Source: Borrelia parkeri (GTDB lineage: Bacteria > Spirochaetota > Spirochaetia > Borreliales > Borreliaceae). Taken from it: a stretch of DNA of 64,000 nucleotides. The position numbers and the translations under genes were made by a program. Within the stretch, counting starts at the first letter, position 1. Each line of letters starts with the position of its first letter. The DNA is taken from positions 682,001 through 746,000 of the forward strand of contig NZ_CP073159.1 of NCBI RefSeq assembly GCF_023035815.1, given 5' to 3'. Below the pieces are notes generated by a model, which made no database searches, was not told where the DNA came from, and worked only from the letters and a program-made list of their open reading frames with translations. Of the stretch, positions 37,316 through 48,750 are shown piece after piece.

Positions 37316-38908
37316 ATGCAAGACATATTAATTTTAGATAAAGTTACTAAGCGATATGGTGATTTTGTTGCTAATGATAATATTTGTATAAGATTTAAAA
37401 AGGGAGAAATACATGCAATTCTTGGTGAAAATGGTGCTGGAAAAACCACTTTAATGAAAACTATTTATGGAATTCACAAGCCCGATAGCGGTCAGATTTT
37501 TTTAAGAGGAAATGAACTAAAACTTAAAGATTCAAGCGAATCTATTCGAAGTGGTATTGGGATGGTTTTTCAACATTTTATGTTAATTCCAAAATTTACG
37601 GCTGTACAAAATATTATTTTAGGATATGAAGGTTCAAAATTTGGATTTATTAATTATAATCATGCAAAGAGGAAGATACTTAAACTTTCTGAAAGATATG
37701 GTTTAAAAATAGATACTGATAAGCCGATTGAGAATTTAAGTGTTGGAATGGGACAAAAAGTAGAAATACTCAAAGTTCTCTATAGAAATGCAGATATTAT
37801 TATTTTTGATGAACCTACAGCGGTACTTTCGCCTAATGAGATTGATGAATTTATGAATGTTTTAAAAATATTGTCTGTAGAGGGGCATACTGTAATACTT
37901 ATTACACATAAAATAAAAGAAATAAAGGCTGTGGCACAAAGGTGTACAATTATGCGTCTTGGGAAAGTAGTTGGGACTTTTGATATTGCTAATACTGATG
38001 AGGGAATGCTTACTAAATTAATGATAGGCAAAGAAACTTCTCTTGATATCTCCAAGAGGCAGATTGTTGATCACACAAACGTTCTTGAGATTAGGGATTT
38101 AAGTGTTAAAGATGAACGGGGTGTTTTGAAAGTTAAGAATATTAGTTTGAATCTTAGAGAAGGTGAGATTTTTGGGATAGCTGGAGTTGAAGGCAGCGGT
38201 CAAGAAGAATTAGTCGAAGCAATTCTTGGGGTTAGAGATATCTTTAACGGAGATATACTTAAGAGAGTTGATGGCAAATTTGAATCAATCAAGGGTCTTA
38301 GTGTTAAACAAATAATAGATAGGAAAATTGGCCATATTCCATCTGATAGACAAAAGCATGGTCTTATTTTAGACTTTAACATTTTACAAAATATTGGAAT
38401 TAAAAGTTTTGATGATGTGAATTATTTAAAAATGAAGAGTAGTGGTATAGGTAATGGTAAATTAAAGGTTAAGTTTTTAAATGCTGTTAAAAAACAGTTT
38501 GTTAATTTTAATTTAACTTTTCTTAAGAAGATAAGTGAACGACTTGCAGCTTCATTTGATATTACACCAAGGGATGTTTTGAACAAAGTTAAAAATCTAT
38601 CTGGAGGTAATCAACAAAAGGTCATTGTTGCACGTGAAATTAATTTGAAACCCGAGGTTCTCTTAGCAGTTCAACCTACAAGGGGACTTGATGTTGGTGC
38701 TATTGAAAACATTTATAAAAAATTTTTAGAGCAGAGGGATAAGGGCATAACAATTCTTCTTGTGTCTCTTGAGCTTGATGAGCTTATAAGTGTTTGTGAT
38801 AGAATAGCTGTAATGTACGATGGTAAAATCATCGGTATTTTAGAGCATAATTTTGATGCTAATGTTATTGGAAAAATGATGATGGGGTATAGTTTGAATG
38901 AAAGTTAA
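37316..38908 (+). CDS. ABC transporter ATPase, nucleoside/sugar type (duplicated domains)
   Basis: A 530-residue double-ATPase like RbsA/MglA and the BmpDEFG-type nucleoside importers. The first half has GENGAGKTT (Walker A, about 38), LSVGMGQKVEI and IIIFDEPTAVL; the second half has GVEGSGQEEL, LSGGNQQKVIVAREI and LLAVQPTRGLD. The first-half signature is the weaker. It starts at ATG 37316 (an earlier TTG adds 8 unlikely residues). The following two permeases overlap it and each other. In Borrelia the Bmp lipoproteins are thought to be the binding proteins (inference here). Confidence 0.9.
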   Translation: MQDILILDKVTKRYGDFVANDNICIRFKKGEIHAILGENGAGKTTLMKTIYGIHKPDSGQIFLRGNELKLKDSSESIRSGIGMVFQHFMLIPKFTAVQNIILGYEGSKFGFINYNHAKRKILKLSERYGLKIDTDKPIENLSVGMGQKVEILKVLYRNADIIIFDEPTAVLSPNEIDEFMNVLKILSVEGHTVILITHKIKEIKAVAQRCTIMRLGKVVGTFDIANTDEGMLTKLMIGKETSLDISKRQIVDHTNVLEIRDLSVKDERGVLKVKNISLNLREGEIFGIAGVEGSGQEELVEAILGVRDIFNGDILKRVDGKFESIKGLSVKQIIDRKIGHIPSDRQKHGLILDFNILQNIGIKSFDDVNYLKMKSSGIGNGKLKVKFLNAVKKQFVNFNLTFLKKISERLAASFDITPRDVLNKVKNLSGGNQQKVIVAREINLKPEVLLAVQPTRGLDVGAIENIYKKFLEQRDKGITILLVSLELDELISVCDRIAVMYDGKIIGILEHNFDANVIGKMMMGYSLNES

Positions 38909-40049
38909 TAATTATAAATATAAAGAGGCAATTGTAGTATTTTTAAATTCATCGATATTTATTAATTTTTTTGCATTTTTTTTAGGGATTTTAATTCTTG
39001 GATTAATAGTATTAATTCTTGGGTATTCTCCTTTTAGAATGTACTATCTAATGATAGAAGTTATATTTTCTTCTCCTAAACATTTTGCGTATATTGTAAG
39101 CTATGTCACGCCATTGATTTTTACGGGTCTTTCGATTGGCATTGCTTTAAAAGTGGGACTTTTTAATATTGGTGTTGAGAGTCAATTTATGCTTGGTTCA
39201 ATTTCAGCTTTAATAGCTGGAATTTTTTTGGATTTGCCTCCTGTATTGCACGTAATTTGCATTTTCTTTTTTGCATCTTTAGCGTCAGGGATTTTAGGTG
39301 TTTTAATTGGATATTTAAAGATTAAATTTAACATAAATGAAGTAATTTCAGGGATAATGTTTAATTGGATTTTATTTCATTTAAATAATATAATTATAGA
39401 TTTGCCTGCTATTAAAAAGGATAATAGTGATTTATCAAAGCCGATTCGCGAAAGTGCTTTTATTGATTTTTTTGGTTCTTGGAAACTTTCACCTGAGGGA
39501 CTTGCTTATAGAGCAAAACATCCATTTATTAATGATGTATTAAAGGCTCCTCTTAATTTTGGGATAATTATTGGGATAATTATTGCTATTTTAATGTGGT
39601 TTTTATTGAATAAGACGATGCTTGGGTTTAAAATAAGCTCTGTTGGACGTAATATTGTCGCTTCTTATCGTGTTGGAATTGATATTAAAAAAGTTTTAAT
39701 GTTTACTATGTTTCTTGCAGGTGCACTTGCGGGTCTTGCAGGTGCTATACAGGTTATGGGTGTTAATAAGGCAATATTTAAGCTTACTTATATGGAAGGA
39801 ACAGGTCTTAATGGTATAGCTGTTGCTTTGATAGGAAATAATTCTCCAATAGGAATAATATTTTCAAGTACTTTATTCTCAATTTTGTTTTATGGTAGTA
39901 GCAGAGTACAAAGTTTAATGGGATTGTCATCTTCAATTGTGTCTTTAATGATAGGGATAGTGGTGATTATGATTTCTGCTAGTCATTTTTTAAATAAGAT
40001 GTTTTTGAGGAGTATAAAAAATGTTAAACGCACTAATATTTCTAATTAG
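38898..40049 (+). CDS. ABC transporter permease, nucleoside/sugar type
   Basis: A 383-residue inner-membrane permease with about 8 to 10 helices. Family segments include GLFNIGVESQFMLGS and the LAGALAGLAGAIQVMG region, typical of the BPD_transp_2 family used for nucleosides and branched substrates. It begins inside the last 11 bases of the ATPase gene, implying translational coupling. Confidence 0.9.
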   Translation: MKVNNYKYKEAIVVFLNSSIFINFFAFFLGILILGLIVLILGYSPFRMYYLMIEVIFSSPKHFAYIVSYVTPLIFTGLSIGIALKVGLFNIGVESQFMLGSISALIAGIFLDLPPVLHVICIFFFASLASGILGVLIGYLKIKFNINEVISGIMFNWILFHLNNIIIDLPAIKKDNSDLSKPIRESAFIDFFGSWKLSPEGLAYRAKHPFINDVLKAPLNFGIIIGIIIAILMWFLLNKTMLGFKISSVGRNIVASYRVGIDIKKVLMFTMFLAGALAGLAGAIQVMGVNKAIFKLTYMEGTGLNGIAVALIGNNSPIGIIFSSTLFSILFYGSSRVQSLMGLSSSIVSLMIGIVVIMISASHFLNKMFLRSIKNVKRTNISN

Positions 40050-40947
40050 TGAAACACTCATAAATTCTCAGACCTTAATTTTGGCTGGTCTTGGAGGACT
40101 TATAAGTGAGAGATGTGGAATAATCAATATTGGTCTTGAGGGCACAATGGCTCTTGGGGCATTTGTTGGTGCTACAGTTGCATATTATTATGGTAGTCCG
40201 TTATTTGCAATTTTTGCGGGAGGGGTCTCAGGGCTTGTTCTTTCAATTCTTCATGCTATTTTTACTGTTTTTCTTAAATCAGATCAGGTAATAACTGGGA
40301 TGGCTATTAATTTCTTAGGACCATCTATTGCGATGTTGTTTGGAACTTTTATTTTTGGTTCTGCTTCAACTCCCCCAATAGATATTAAGTTGCCCATACT
40401 TTTTGACGGAGTTTTGGATAAAAGGTCTCTTATATTTCAGATTTTTGGTAAGAGATATTCATTTTATATTGCAATAATATGTGTTGTGATTTTTCATGTT
40501 ATGTTTAAATATACTAAAATTGGGCTTAGGATTAAAGCTAGTGGTGAGGAACCAGAAGTTTTAGAATCTCTTGGAGTTAATGTATTTATGATTAGGTTTT
40601 TTTGTGTCCTTTTAAGTGGTTTATTTGCGGGAATTGCTGGAGCAGTTCTCTCTACTGTGATTGCTTCAAGTTATATGCAAGGAATTATTGGTGGACAAGG
40701 TTTTATTGCCATTGTTATGGTGATTTTTGGAAATTGGCAACCTTTTGGAATTTTGATGGGTAGCTTTTTGTTTTCTTTTATAAGAACTTTAGTTGTTATG
40801 ATGTCTCAATTTTCTTTTTTGTCTTTAATAATTCCTCTTAAAATATTAATCATTTTACCTTATGTTGTAGTGATTTTGAGTCTTATGTTTTTTTCAAAAA
40901 GGAATTATGCCCCTAAAGCTTTAGGTTTACCTTATAAAAAAGATTGA
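40021..40947 (+). CDS. ABC transporter permease, nucleoside/sugar type
   Basis: The second, 308-residue permease of the same family (INIGLEGTMALGAF and LFAGIAGAVLS motifs), forming a heterodimer with the preceding one. ATG at 40021 follows GAGGAG and overlaps the previous gene by 29 bases. Nucleoside import fits an organism without de novo purine synthesis (established for Borrelia). No periplasmic binding protein gene is adjacent. Confidence 0.9.
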   Translation: MLNALIFLISETLINSQTLILAGLGGLISERCGIINIGLEGTMALGAFVGATVAYYYGSPLFAIFAGGVSGLVLSILHAIFTVFLKSDQVITGMAINFLGPSIAMLFGTFIFGSASTPPIDIKLPILFDGVLDKRSLIFQIFGKRYSFYIAIICVVIFHVMFKYTKIGLRIKASGEEPEVLESLGVNVFMIRFFCVLLSGLFAGIAGAVLSTVIASSYMQGIIGGQGFIAIVMVIFGNWQPFGILMGSFLFSFIRTLVVMMSQFSFLSLIIPLKILIILPYVVVILSLMFFSKRNYAPKALGLPYKKD

Positions 40948-41098
40948 TTTTTATGTTTATTTCTTTTAATATACAGGTGGAATTATTTAGGGTTTATTTG
41001 AGAATTATATTTTTTGATATAAAGTTATGAGAGGTATCTACTTAATTCTTATGTTTGTTAAATTAATTAAGTGAGTGATTAATTTACGAGGTAGGTTT

Positions 41099-43330
41099 AT
41101 GTTAAAAATTAAGCACAGGTTTATTGGTTTTTTATTTTTATATTTGTTGATAACTATATTGTTTATTTCTTTAATTTTTAAGTTTATTTTGGGTAGTTAT
41201 TTAGAAAGTTATTATAAACAAGTTACAAGAGCTCAAATAAGACGAGCTGCTTTTGCTGTGCAGGCTTTGTTAGATACATTTTATATCATAATTGATGGTG
41301 CAAGTTCTAATTTAGCTCTTGAGACTATGAGTGAATATTCGTTTATTAAAAATGGTGGAAATATTTTTTCAGAGGTCGAATTAGATAGACTTAGAGAGCA
41401 TTCTAAAATAGTTCTTGATGCTGTAAAGGGGAATAAAAAATATCGAAATCGGGTATATGATATATTGTTCAATTTAAAGCTTGATACTTTTTATGAAGAA
41501 TTTGCATTTCTTGATTTTGAAGGTAAAATAATCGTTTCTACTAGACATGCCAATAATATAGATTTTGGTCAGTCTGAGTCAAATACTGAGTATTTTAAAA
41601 GATCTGTAGAAGAATATAAAAAAAGGGAATTAAATTTTATTGGTTGGTATCCTGGTCTTACTGAAGGGATAGCAGGAGAGGTTGCTATTAGATCTCACTA
41701 TAAAGATAAAAAAACTTCTGCAATAGTTGTTCCTGTATATTCAGCAGAAGATAAAGTGTTTCTTGGCTATTTGGTAGGTTATTTACTTGATGATGTAATA
41801 AGAGATAAGTTAGATAGATCTAGATTTGGGTTTTATAATAGAGGAAATTTATTATATTTAGATCCATACAATAATCTTGTTAATCCTTTAATAGAATATA
41901 ATGAGAGCTCTAAAGTTAGTGCTAAATTTCTTAGTGTTTTAAAGGATGTATTGACCAAACCCCCTCTGAAACCTCTTGTACGAGGTCAGATACCAGTTTA
42001 TCAGATTGAGAGAGTGTATTTTCCTGAGATGAAGTTGTATAATTATTGTGCCATATTGCCTATTAGAAGTGAGTTTGGAGATAATAGTGGAATTCTTGTT
42101 GCCAGAATTCCTTATGAAGATATTTATGGGGTTATTTACAGTTTGGCTTTTAAATTTATTGTATGTGCTATTTTAGGCGTTATTATATTGGTTGTTATTC
42201 TCTCAGTGAAGTTAGAGTCAATTATTAGCTTTAGGTTAAATTTGGTTAGAAAATTGGTAAAAGAAATAGTTCAAGGAAATTTAGATAAAGATTATGTTAT
42301 TAATGATAAGTATAATTATTCTGATGAGCTTGGTTCATTGGGCTTACAAATTGTTAAAATGCGAGATGCTATTTCGGATTCTATTGTAAGTGTTCTTAAA
42401 AACATTAGTTATGTTAATAAGGTAAGTGTTGAAGTTGCTAATTCAAGTCAGAATTTAAGTTCTAGTGCATTACAGCAAGCTTCAACACTTGAAGAAATGA
42501 CAGCTAACATTGAACAGATATCATCTGGAGTTGAGATGAGTGTTACTCATTCCCGAGAAACAGAAGAAATTGCCCTAATTACTAATGAGAATGCTCAAAT
42601 AGGGGGTAAGGCTGTTGAAGAATCTGTTGTGGCTATGCAGTCTATTGTTGAGAAAGTCAGTGTTATTGAAGAGATAGCTAGAAAAACTAATTTGCTTGCT
42701 TTAAATGCGGCTATTGAGGCTGCAAGAGCTGGGGATGAAGGTAAGGGGTTTGCTGTTGTAGCAAGTGAAATTAGAAAACTTGCTGATCTTAGCAAAGAGT
42801 CTGCACTTGAAATTGGTGAATTAGTTGAAGAGAATTCTAGATTGGCAACGGAAGCTGGGTTGATATTTAAGGATATGTTGCCTGAAATAGAAAAGACTAC
42901 CAATCTTGTGAAGAAGATTTTTGAGGGAAGCTATAAGCAAAATGATCAAATTATACAGTTTAAAGAAGCTCTTGATCAGGTTGGAGAAGTGGTTCAAGCT
43001 TCAGCATCAAGCAGTGAAGAACTTTCAAGTATGGCTGATAGGATGCTTGAAAAGGCTCAAGAGCTCAAACAAGTAATATCTTTTTTCAAAGTTAAAGATT
43101 TTGAGGTTGCTGCTTTTGATAAACTTAATGCTGGTGATGATGTTTTGATGACAGGCAGTCTTACTTCTTTGAATAAGGATAATAATTCATCTTTAGGAGA
43201 TAGACAAGATGATATACATGGTGATTCAAACGTAAGTTATGAGTCTATTAATAAGAGGGTAGATCCTAAGAAAGCCATTGATGTTGTCGATAAAGATTTG
43301 GATTTTGATGAGGATTTTTCAGATTTTTAG
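41099..43330 (+). CDS. Methyl-accepting chemotaxis protein (Mcp4 type)
   Basis: A transmembrane chemoreceptor of about 743 residues. It has TM1 at about 10-33, a periplasmic double-Cache-like ligand region, TM2 near 351-372, a HAMP region and a signalling hairpin whose tip is [21 protein letters not shown] near residue 526. Beyond the usual end it has a roughly 75-residue hydrophilic tail ending in an acidic, Phe-containing motif (DFDEDFSDF). ATG at 41099 follows GAGG; an upstream GTG is in frame but poorer. It precedes a second MCP by 29 bases. Confidence 0.94.
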   Translation: MLKIKHRFIGFLFLYLLITILFISLIFKFILGSYLESYYKQVTRAQIRRAAFAVQALLDTFYIIIDGASSNLALETMSEYSFIKNGGNIFSEVELDRLREHSKIVLDAVKGNKKYRNRVYDILFNLKLDTFYEEFAFLDFEGKIIVSTRHANNIDFGQSESNTEYFKRSVEEYKKRELNFIGWYPGLTEGIAGEVAIRSHYKDKKTSAIVVPVYSAEDKVFLGYLVGYLLDDVIRDKLDRSRFGFYNRGNLLYLDPYNNLVNPLIEYNESSKVSAKFLSVLKDVLTKPPLKPLVRGQIPVYQIERVYFPEMKLYNYCAILPIRSEFGDNSGILVARIPYEDIYGVIYSLAFKFIVCAILGVIILVVILSVKLESIISFRLNLVRKLVKEIVQGNLDKDYVINDKYNYSDELGSLGLQIVKMRDAISDSIVSVLKNISYVNKVSVEVANSSQNLSSSALQQASTLEEMTANIEQISSGVEMSVTHSRETEEIALITNENAQIGGKAVEESVVAMQSIVEKVSVIEEIARKTNLLALNAAIEAARAGDEGKGFAVVASEIRKLADLSKESALEIGELVEENSRLATEAGLIFKDMLPEIEKTTNLVKKIFEGSYKQNDQIIQFKEALDQVGEVVQASASSSEELSSMADRMLEKAQELKQVISFFKVKDFEVAAFDKLNAGDDVLMTGSLTSLNKDNNSSLGDRQDDIHGDSNVSYESINKRVDPKKAIDVVDKDLDFDEDFSDF

Positions 43331-43359
43331 AATTTATTTTTGTAAGAGGTGGTTAGCGT

Positions 43360-45261
43360 ATGAAGCTGAAAGTTAGGATATTGCTTATTGTTAGTATTCT
43401 TATAGCAATCTTTATTTCTATATTGTTTTTCGTATTTGGGATGTCGATTAATTCTAGTTTAGTAGCTCAGCAGTTAGATCTTATGAGAAATCTTATTGGA
43501 AATGTTAAAAATTCTTTAACCCTTTATCTTTCTTCAATGGAAGAGAGAGTGAAAATTAACTCAATGTATTTAGACTCTTCATCTGTATTTGAATCCATTG
43601 CTAGAAGTAAGCCTAAGAGAATAGAAGCTATTTTGGATCAAACTGAGATCTTGGTTAAAACAGGCAGAGGTAATAACCTGATGATAACCAATAAAAAAGG
43701 TGAAATAATATTTACTACTGCTGTCAAAGATAATAGTGATTATGGCATTTCTGTTGCAGATAAAGAATACTTTATTAAGTTAAAGGGCTCTAGTTCTATT
43801 TATAACTCTTCTGTGCTTTTGACAGATTCTATGTCTGTTGAAGAAGTTTTGATGAGGGATATTTCTAAGATTAGGAATAAATCAGGACAAATTCCTTATT
43901 TATTAATAGGTATTCCTTTAAGAGATCATGATACCAGTGATGTTTTTGGTTATTTTATGATCTTTTATGCTATCGATTATCTTTATAATTCATTTAAAGG
44001 TATTAGTTTTGGAGCATTGGGGAGCGGTCGTGTTATGGTATTTGACCAAACGGGATCATTTCTTATGCACCATACTTGGTTGCCTGGTGATAACTTAGTT
44101 AATGTTAATCCTTACTATAGTAGTGTAGTTAAGAGTAGTTATGAGGATTTAATTCAAAAAAATCAAGAAATTAGCTTGAGGCGTTATGTTGACATTCATG
44201 GTCAAGAATTTGTTGGGTTTTCTCAGAAAGTAAAATGCAATTTATCTAATTTTTCGTTTATAGTATATCTAAGAGCTAATGCTAATGATTTTTATTATAT
44301 GACTAGACTTACTACTTTTATTTTGGGAATAAGTTTTGTAGTAACTTTAGTTGTTCTTGGATTAGTTACTATTTATCTTGTAGGTAAACTCAGTTCTGTT
44401 TTAAATGGAATTTTAAGTTATTCTGGAAGACTTGCTTCTGGGGATTTTACTGTTTCAAGTTATTCTTTAAAATGGAAAACGTTAGAACTTCATGGATTAT
44501 ATGAAGATTTGGAGCTTTTAAGGTCTAATTTTTCATCTGTTGCCAGAGGAGTTATTGAAAACCTTGATTATCTTTATGAGAATGCAATTCAGATAGCAAA
44601 TTCGAGTCAAAATTTAAGTTCTGGAGCAGTTGAACAAGCGTCTACATTAGAAGAAATGACAGCAAACATTGAGCAGATATCGCAAGGTGTTACTGAAAAT
44701 ACTGATAATGCTTCTACTACTGAGAGTATTGCTGTTAACACTAATGAGAAAACCAAGGAGGGATATGAATCTGTTACTAAAGCCATTGAGGCGATGGAGG
44801 TTATTACAGATAAAATAGGTGTTATTGATGAGATAACAAGGCAAACTAATTTACTTGCTCTAAATGCTTCTATTGAAGCTGCTAGAGTAGGGGATAAGGG
44901 TAAGGGATTCGAGGTTGTTGCTGCTGAGGTTAGAAAGCTTGCTGATCAAAGTAAGGAGTCTGCGAGAGAAATTATTGATATTGCACATAAAAGTTTGACT
45001 GTGGCAAGTAAAGCAGGTAATAATTTTGAGCAGATTGTTCCTGGAATGGAAAAAACGGCTGAACTTGTTAAGAATATTACTCGTGAAAGTTATAATCAAA
45101 GTAATCAAATCGGACAATTTAAGAATGCAATAGAACAAGTTAGTCAATTGGTTCAAACAACAGCATCAAGTAGTGAGGAACTTTCAGCAATGTCTGAGAG
45201 AATGTTAGATAGTGTTAAAAATTTAAAGGAATCAGTAGATTACTTTAAAATTGATAAGTAA
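43360..45261 (+). CDS. Methyl-accepting chemotaxis protein (Mcp5 type)
   Basis: A 633-residue receptor paralogous to the upstream one. TM1 is at about 6-26, the periplasmic domain at about 30-315 (Cache-like, [16 protein letters not shown]), TM2 at about 317-342, then HAMP and the signalling domain with [18 protein letters not shown] near 493. The signalling cores of the two are very similar, while their ligand domains differ, suggesting different signals. It ends without the long tail of its neighbour. A terminator follows. Confidence 0.94.
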   Translation: MKLKVRILLIVSILIAIFISILFFVFGMSINSSLVAQQLDLMRNLIGNVKNSLTLYLSSMEERVKINSMYLDSSSVFESIARSKPKRIEAILDQTEILVKTGRGNNLMITNKKGEIIFTTAVKDNSDYGISVADKEYFIKLKGSSSIYNSSVLLTDSMSVEEVLMRDISKIRNKSGQIPYLLIGIPLRDHDTSDVFGYFMIFYAIDYLYNSFKGISFGALGSGRVMVFDQTGSFLMHHTWLPGDNLVNVNPYYSSVVKSSYEDLIQKNQEISLRRYVDIHGQEFVGFSQKVKCNLSNFSFIVYLRANANDFYYMTRLTTFILGISFVVTLVVLGLVTIYLVGKLSSVLNGILSYSGRLASGDFTVSSYSLKWKTLELHGLYEDLELLRSNFSSVARGVIENLDYLYENAIQIANSSQNLSSGAVEQASTLEEMTANIEQISQGVTENTDNASTTESIAVNTNEKTKEGYESVTKAIEAMEVITDKIGVIDEITRQTNLLALNASIEAARVGDKGKGFEVVAAEVRKLADQSKESAREIIDIAHKSLTVASKAGNNFEQIVPGMEKTAELVKNITRESYNQSNQIGQFKNAIEQVSQLVQTTASSSEELSAMSERMLDSVKNLKESVDYFKIDK

Positions 45262-45292
45262 TTTATAGGGATAATTTAAATATCCCTATAAA
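45262..45292. terminator. Bidirectional terminator between the mcp pair and mnmA
   Basis: A perfect 12-bp stem (TTTATAGGGATA with TATCCCTATAAA) and a 7-base loop lie immediately after the MCP stop codon, between convergent genes. The T tract is short, but the symmetry fits a two-way terminator. Confidence 0.8.
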
Positions 45293-45316
45293 TAATGATT
45301 TTAAAAATATATAATA

Positions 45317-46381
45317 TTATATTAATGTTTTAATGATTTTGGCTCCGCCTAAGCATTCGTCTTCTTGATAAAATATGCAAAATTGTCCTGGTGAAATTCC
45401 ATAATCTTTTTCTTCTAGATCAACTTTTATAATATCATTTTTTAACATTTCTATTTTACATTTTATTTTTTTCTCTCCATGTCTGATTTTGGCACTTAAG
45501 TCATCATTGTTTAATGGCTTGTTTATCCAGTTTGTTTTGTGGACTAAAAATTGTTGCTTCCCTTGTTTCAGGTAATTTGTACTGTTTGAGATATAAATGA
45601 TGTTATTTTGAATATCCTTTTCTGTGACAAACCATGGGCCATGGCTGAGTTTGATACCTTTTCTTTGTCCAATTGTAAAAAACCAATATCCATTATGTGT
45701 TCCAAGTATTTTGCCTGTTTCTTGTTCGATGATATTACCTTTAAGTTCTCCTAAATGATATTTTATAAATTCATCATATTTGATTTTGCCAAGAAAACAG
45801 ATCCCCTGACTGTCTTTTCTGTTTTTATTGGGCAAATCTATTTTTTGTGCTATTTGTCTTATTTCAGTTTTAAATAGGTCTCCTAATGGGAAATGCAGTT
45901 TTGATATTTGTTCTCTAGAGAGATGAGACAGAAAATAGCTTTGATCTTTTATTTTATCTTTGGCTTGTTTAAGTATGTAGTGATCATTTTTGTTTTCTAT
46001 TTTGGCATAGTGTCCTGTGACAATTAAATCATAATGTTCGTTTATCTTGTCAAAGAATGCACCAAATTTTATTCTTTGATTACAAAATATATCTGGACTT
46101 GGGGTATTACCAATTTTTAATTCTTCGATAGCATAAGTTACTATTCTATTGTAATACTCGTCTTGTAAGTTGATGATTTCATGTGGTACATTAAATTTTT
46201 TACACACAGCCTCTACATAATTAATGTCTTCTTCCCAAGGGCACTCTCCTATGTAGGAAAGTTCGTCTTCAAGCCAAATTTTTAGATAATAACATTTTAT
46301 ATTTTTATATCCTTTTTGTATCATTGTGTAAAGAGCCACGGAGCTGTCTACTCCACCAGATAGAAGTACTGCTATTTGCAT
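45317..46381 (-). CDS. mnmA: tRNA-specific 2-thiouridylase MnmA
   Basis: Adds sulfur to U34 of tRNA Lys, Glu and Gln. The ATP loop LSGGVDSS is at 8-14, the catalytic Cys pair is C100 (IFCNQR) and C195 (GICFLG), and DSQGICF is typical. The 354-residue length is normal. The ATG follows AAAAGGAG. It faces the mevalonate operon divergently and is single. Confidence 0.97.
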   Translation of the reverse strand: MQIAVLLSGGVDSSVALYTMIQKGYKNIKCYYLKIWLEDELSYIGECPWEEDINYVEAVCKKFNVPHEIINLQDEYYNRIVTYAIEELKIGNTPSPDIFCNQRIKFGAFFDKINEHYDLIVTGHYAKIENKNDHYILKQAKDKIKDQSYFLSHLSREQISKLHFPLGDLFKTEIRQIAQKIDLPNKNRKDSQGICFLGKIKYDEFIKYHLGELKGNIIEQETGKILGTHNGYWFFTIGQRKGIKLSHGPWFVTEKDIQNNIIYISNSTNYLKQGKQQFLVHKTNWINKPLNNDDLSAKIRHGEKKIKCKIEMLKNDIIKVDLEEKDYGISPGQFCIFYQEDECLGGAKIIKTLI

Positions 46382-46409
46382 AATTTGCTTCTCCTTTTAT
46401 CATAGCATA

Positions 46410-46439
46410 TTGAACTTTGATGTTTTTATGATCTATAGT
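46410..46439 (+). promoter_or_regulatory. Probable promoter of the mevalonate operon
   Basis: TTGAAC (46410-46415) and TATAGT (46434-46439) are separated by 18 bases, 39 bases before the mvaS start. It is the only good candidate in the mnmA/mvaS gap. Confidence 0.5.
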
Positions 46440-46478
46440 ATATTACTTGGTAATTATTTTTTTAATCGGGGGAAATTG

Positions 46479-47702
46479 ATGAAAGTAGGTATTAGTGATA
46501 TTAGAGTTTTTTTACCTTTAAATTGTTTAAGCTTACATGTTCTTTTAGGCAATTCTTTATATAATTCTGATGAAAAATTTTTTAAGAAATTTAATAGAGC
46601 AATTGATGCAACCCTTCAGAAAGCGTTTAGATTTACAAGTCCTAATGAAGACAGTGTTACAATGGCTAGTTCTGCTGTTAAGCTGATTTTTGATAATAAT
46701 AATCTTAATTTAGATAAAATGAGAGTATTTTTAGGTGGAACTGAGACGGGTGTAGATTATTCAAAGTCAATTTCATCTTATGTCTATGGAGCTTTGAAGT
46801 TAGCTGGTATTAATTTATCAAATAATTTCTTAACTTTTCAGGCCCAACATGCATGTGCAGGTTCTGCACTTTCTTTGCACAGTGCTGCAAGTATTTTAAG
46901 TCATTCAGATAAATCTGAATATGGAATAGTATTTTCTAGTGATATCGCACATTATAGTAATCTTACTACAGCAGAGATTACTCAAGGCGCTGGAGCAACA
47001 GCAGTTCTTATTGAGCAAAATCCAAAAGTTTTATCTATTAATTTGTCTGAGTTTGGAGTTTATACTGATGATGTTGATGATTTTTTTAGACCATTTGGAA
47101 GTCTTGAGGCTAAGGTAAAGGGGCGTTATTCTATTGACTGCTATAATAAGGCAAATGAAGAGGCTTTAGCAAATTTTGCATATAAGAAAAATATGAGTAT
47201 TAAGGATTTATTTTCTAAATATAGGTTTATTTTACATGTACCTTTTGCACAAATGCCTATAGACTCAATGCATTATGTTTTAAAGAAATATTATAGTGAA
47301 GATGAGTCTGAGCGAAATGCTTATTTAGAATCAATAGACTTTTATGATTCTGTTGAGGCTTCTAAAGAAGTGGGGAATTTATATACAGGATCAATATTTT
47401 TATCTTTAATGTCTTATTTGAAGCGAGTATTTGCAAAAAAGGATATTAGTGGTGAGAGGATACTTTTTTGTTCCTATGGCTCTGGTAATATTATGGTTAT
47501 TTATGAGCTTACAGTTGAAGAGAATGCTCATTGTGTTGTTAAGACCTGGAATATTGATAAAATACTTTCAGTAAGACATGATGCAAATTTTGATGAGTAT
47601 AGAGATTTTTTTGAAAATAGGATTGTTCCAGGTGAATCCCAAGGTTTTTATTTAAAGGAAATTAGAGAGGATGGATACCGGGTTTATGGGTATCGAGCCT
47701 AA
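46479..47702 (+). CDS. mvaS: Hydroxymethylglutaryl-CoA synthase
   Basis: Condenses acetyl-CoA with acetoacetyl-CoA to HMG-CoA, the entry to the mevalonate pathway. The acyl-Cys is C126 in QHACAGSAL, and a catalytic His lies in [12 protein letters not shown] at 46479 is favoured over longer in-frame starts because GGGGGAAA precedes it and [13 protein letters not shown] is the family N-terminus (407 residues). It heads six consecutive mevalonate genes. The thiolase that feeds it is not in this window. Confidence 0.96.
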   Translation: MKVGISDIRVFLPLNCLSLHVLLGNSLYNSDEKFFKKFNRAIDATLQKAFRFTSPNEDSVTMASSAVKLIFDNNNLNLDKMRVFLGGTETGVDYSKSISSYVYGALKLAGINLSNNFLTFQAQHACAGSALSLHSAASILSHSDKSEYGIVFSSDIAHYSNLTTAEITQGAGATAVLIEQNPKVLSINLSEFGVYTDDVDDFFRPFGSLEAKVKGRYSIDCYNKANEEALANFAYKKNMSIKDLFSKYRFILHVPFAQMPIDSMHYVLKKYYSEDESERNAYLESIDFYDSVEASKEVGNLYTGSIFLSLMSYLKRVFAKKDISGERILFCSYGSGNIMVIYELTVEENAHCVVKTWNIDKILSVRHDANFDEYRDFFENRIVPGESQGFYLKEIREDGYRVYGYRA

Positions 47703-48750
47703 TATATTAAATAATAAAAAACGACAAATTGAAATTTGTTTAAATAAAGAGGATGTTAGTAAAAGTGATAATCTTTTAAATTTTGTTAATTTAAAGCATG
47801 ATGCACTTAGTGAGCTTGATTTTTGTGAGATAGATACGAGAGAGAGTATATTTGGCTATGATATTGCCATGCCTATTTTTATCTCATCAATGACAGGAGG
47901 CGTTAAAGAGGGTAATAAGCTGAATAAGTCTCTTGTTAAGATTGCAAATGATTTAAGAATTCCAATGAGCCTGGGATCCTTTAAGCTTATATTTAAATAT
48001 CCTGAATATATTAAAGATTTTTCCTTAAAGAATTATGCTCATAATATTCCTTTATTTTCAAATATTGGTGCTACTCAGTTAAGAGAATTTGGGTTTTTTG
48101 AAATAATTGAGATGAATAAAAGACTTGAGGTTGATGCTATAATTATACATTTGAATTCAGGTCAAGAATTAATGAATTTAAGGGGTGAGAGAAGCTTTAG
48201 AGGAATTAAAGACTCGATTGAGAGGTTTTGCTCTGTATCAAATATTCCAGTTATTGTTAAAGAGACGGGCTTTGGAATTTCTCCCGATTCTGTTATCAGC
48301 TTACTAGATCTTGGGGTTTCTTATGTTGATCTTGCTGGTAGTGGTGGAACTAACTGGGTTTTGGTTGAAGGAATTAAAGAGGAAAATTTAGACGTTGCGT
48401 CTTGTTTTGCTAACTGGGGCATATCGTCGGTTTTAACATTACTTAGTATTAAAGATTTTTTTAAAGATAGAGTTTTTGCATCAGGAGGGTATGAGACTGG
48501 CATGGATATTGCCAAAGGCATTGCGCTTGGGGCTAAGTTGGTAGGTATTGCAGCAGCCATTCTCAGGGTTTTTTATGCGGGGGGTGAGAATGCTTTATAT
48601 AACCTTTTAAAAGGTTATGAATATGTTTTAAAGATGTCTATGCTTTTAAGTAATAGTAAGGATTTGGCACAGTTTAGGTTAAATAAATATTTTTTAAGTC
48701 ATCCGTTGCCGTTTAATGTTAAGAGCTTTAAAGATTTTTATGAGACTTAG
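47671..48750 (+). CDS. fni: Type 2 isopentenyl-diphosphate isomerase
   Basis: FMN- and NAD(P)H-dependent enzyme that interconverts IPP and DMAPP; unrelated to the metal-dependent type 1. Family motifs are [33 protein letters not shown] and [20 protein letters not shown]. Two close ATGs exist (47671 and 47686); I keep the first, by similarity to how I recall the B. burgdorferi protein starting. The gene overlaps mvaS by about 30 bases, which suggests coupling. Confidence 0.95.
   Translation: MDTGFMGIEPNILNNKKRQIEICLNKEDVSKSDNLLNFVNLKHDALSELDFCEIDTRESIFGYDIAMPIFISSMTGGVKEGNKLNKSLVKIANDLRIPMSLGSFKLIFKYPEYIKDFSLKNYAHNIPLFSNIGATQLREFGFFEIIEMNKRLEVDAIIIHLNSGQELMNLRGERSFRGIKDSIERFCSVSNIPVIVKETGFGISPDSVISLLDLGVSYVDLAGSGGTNWVLVEGIKEENLDVASCFANWGISSVLTLLSIKDFFKDRVFASGGYETGMDIAKGIALGAKLVGIAAAILRVFYAGGENALYNLLKGYEYVLKMSMLLSNSKDLAQFRLNKYFLSHPLPFNVKSFKDFYET

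Noticed and set aside
42595..42903. Antisense Ser/Ala-rich frame within the first chemoreceptor gene
   Set aside because: It mirrors the Ala/Glu-rich signalling helix on the opposite strand and has no support of its own.
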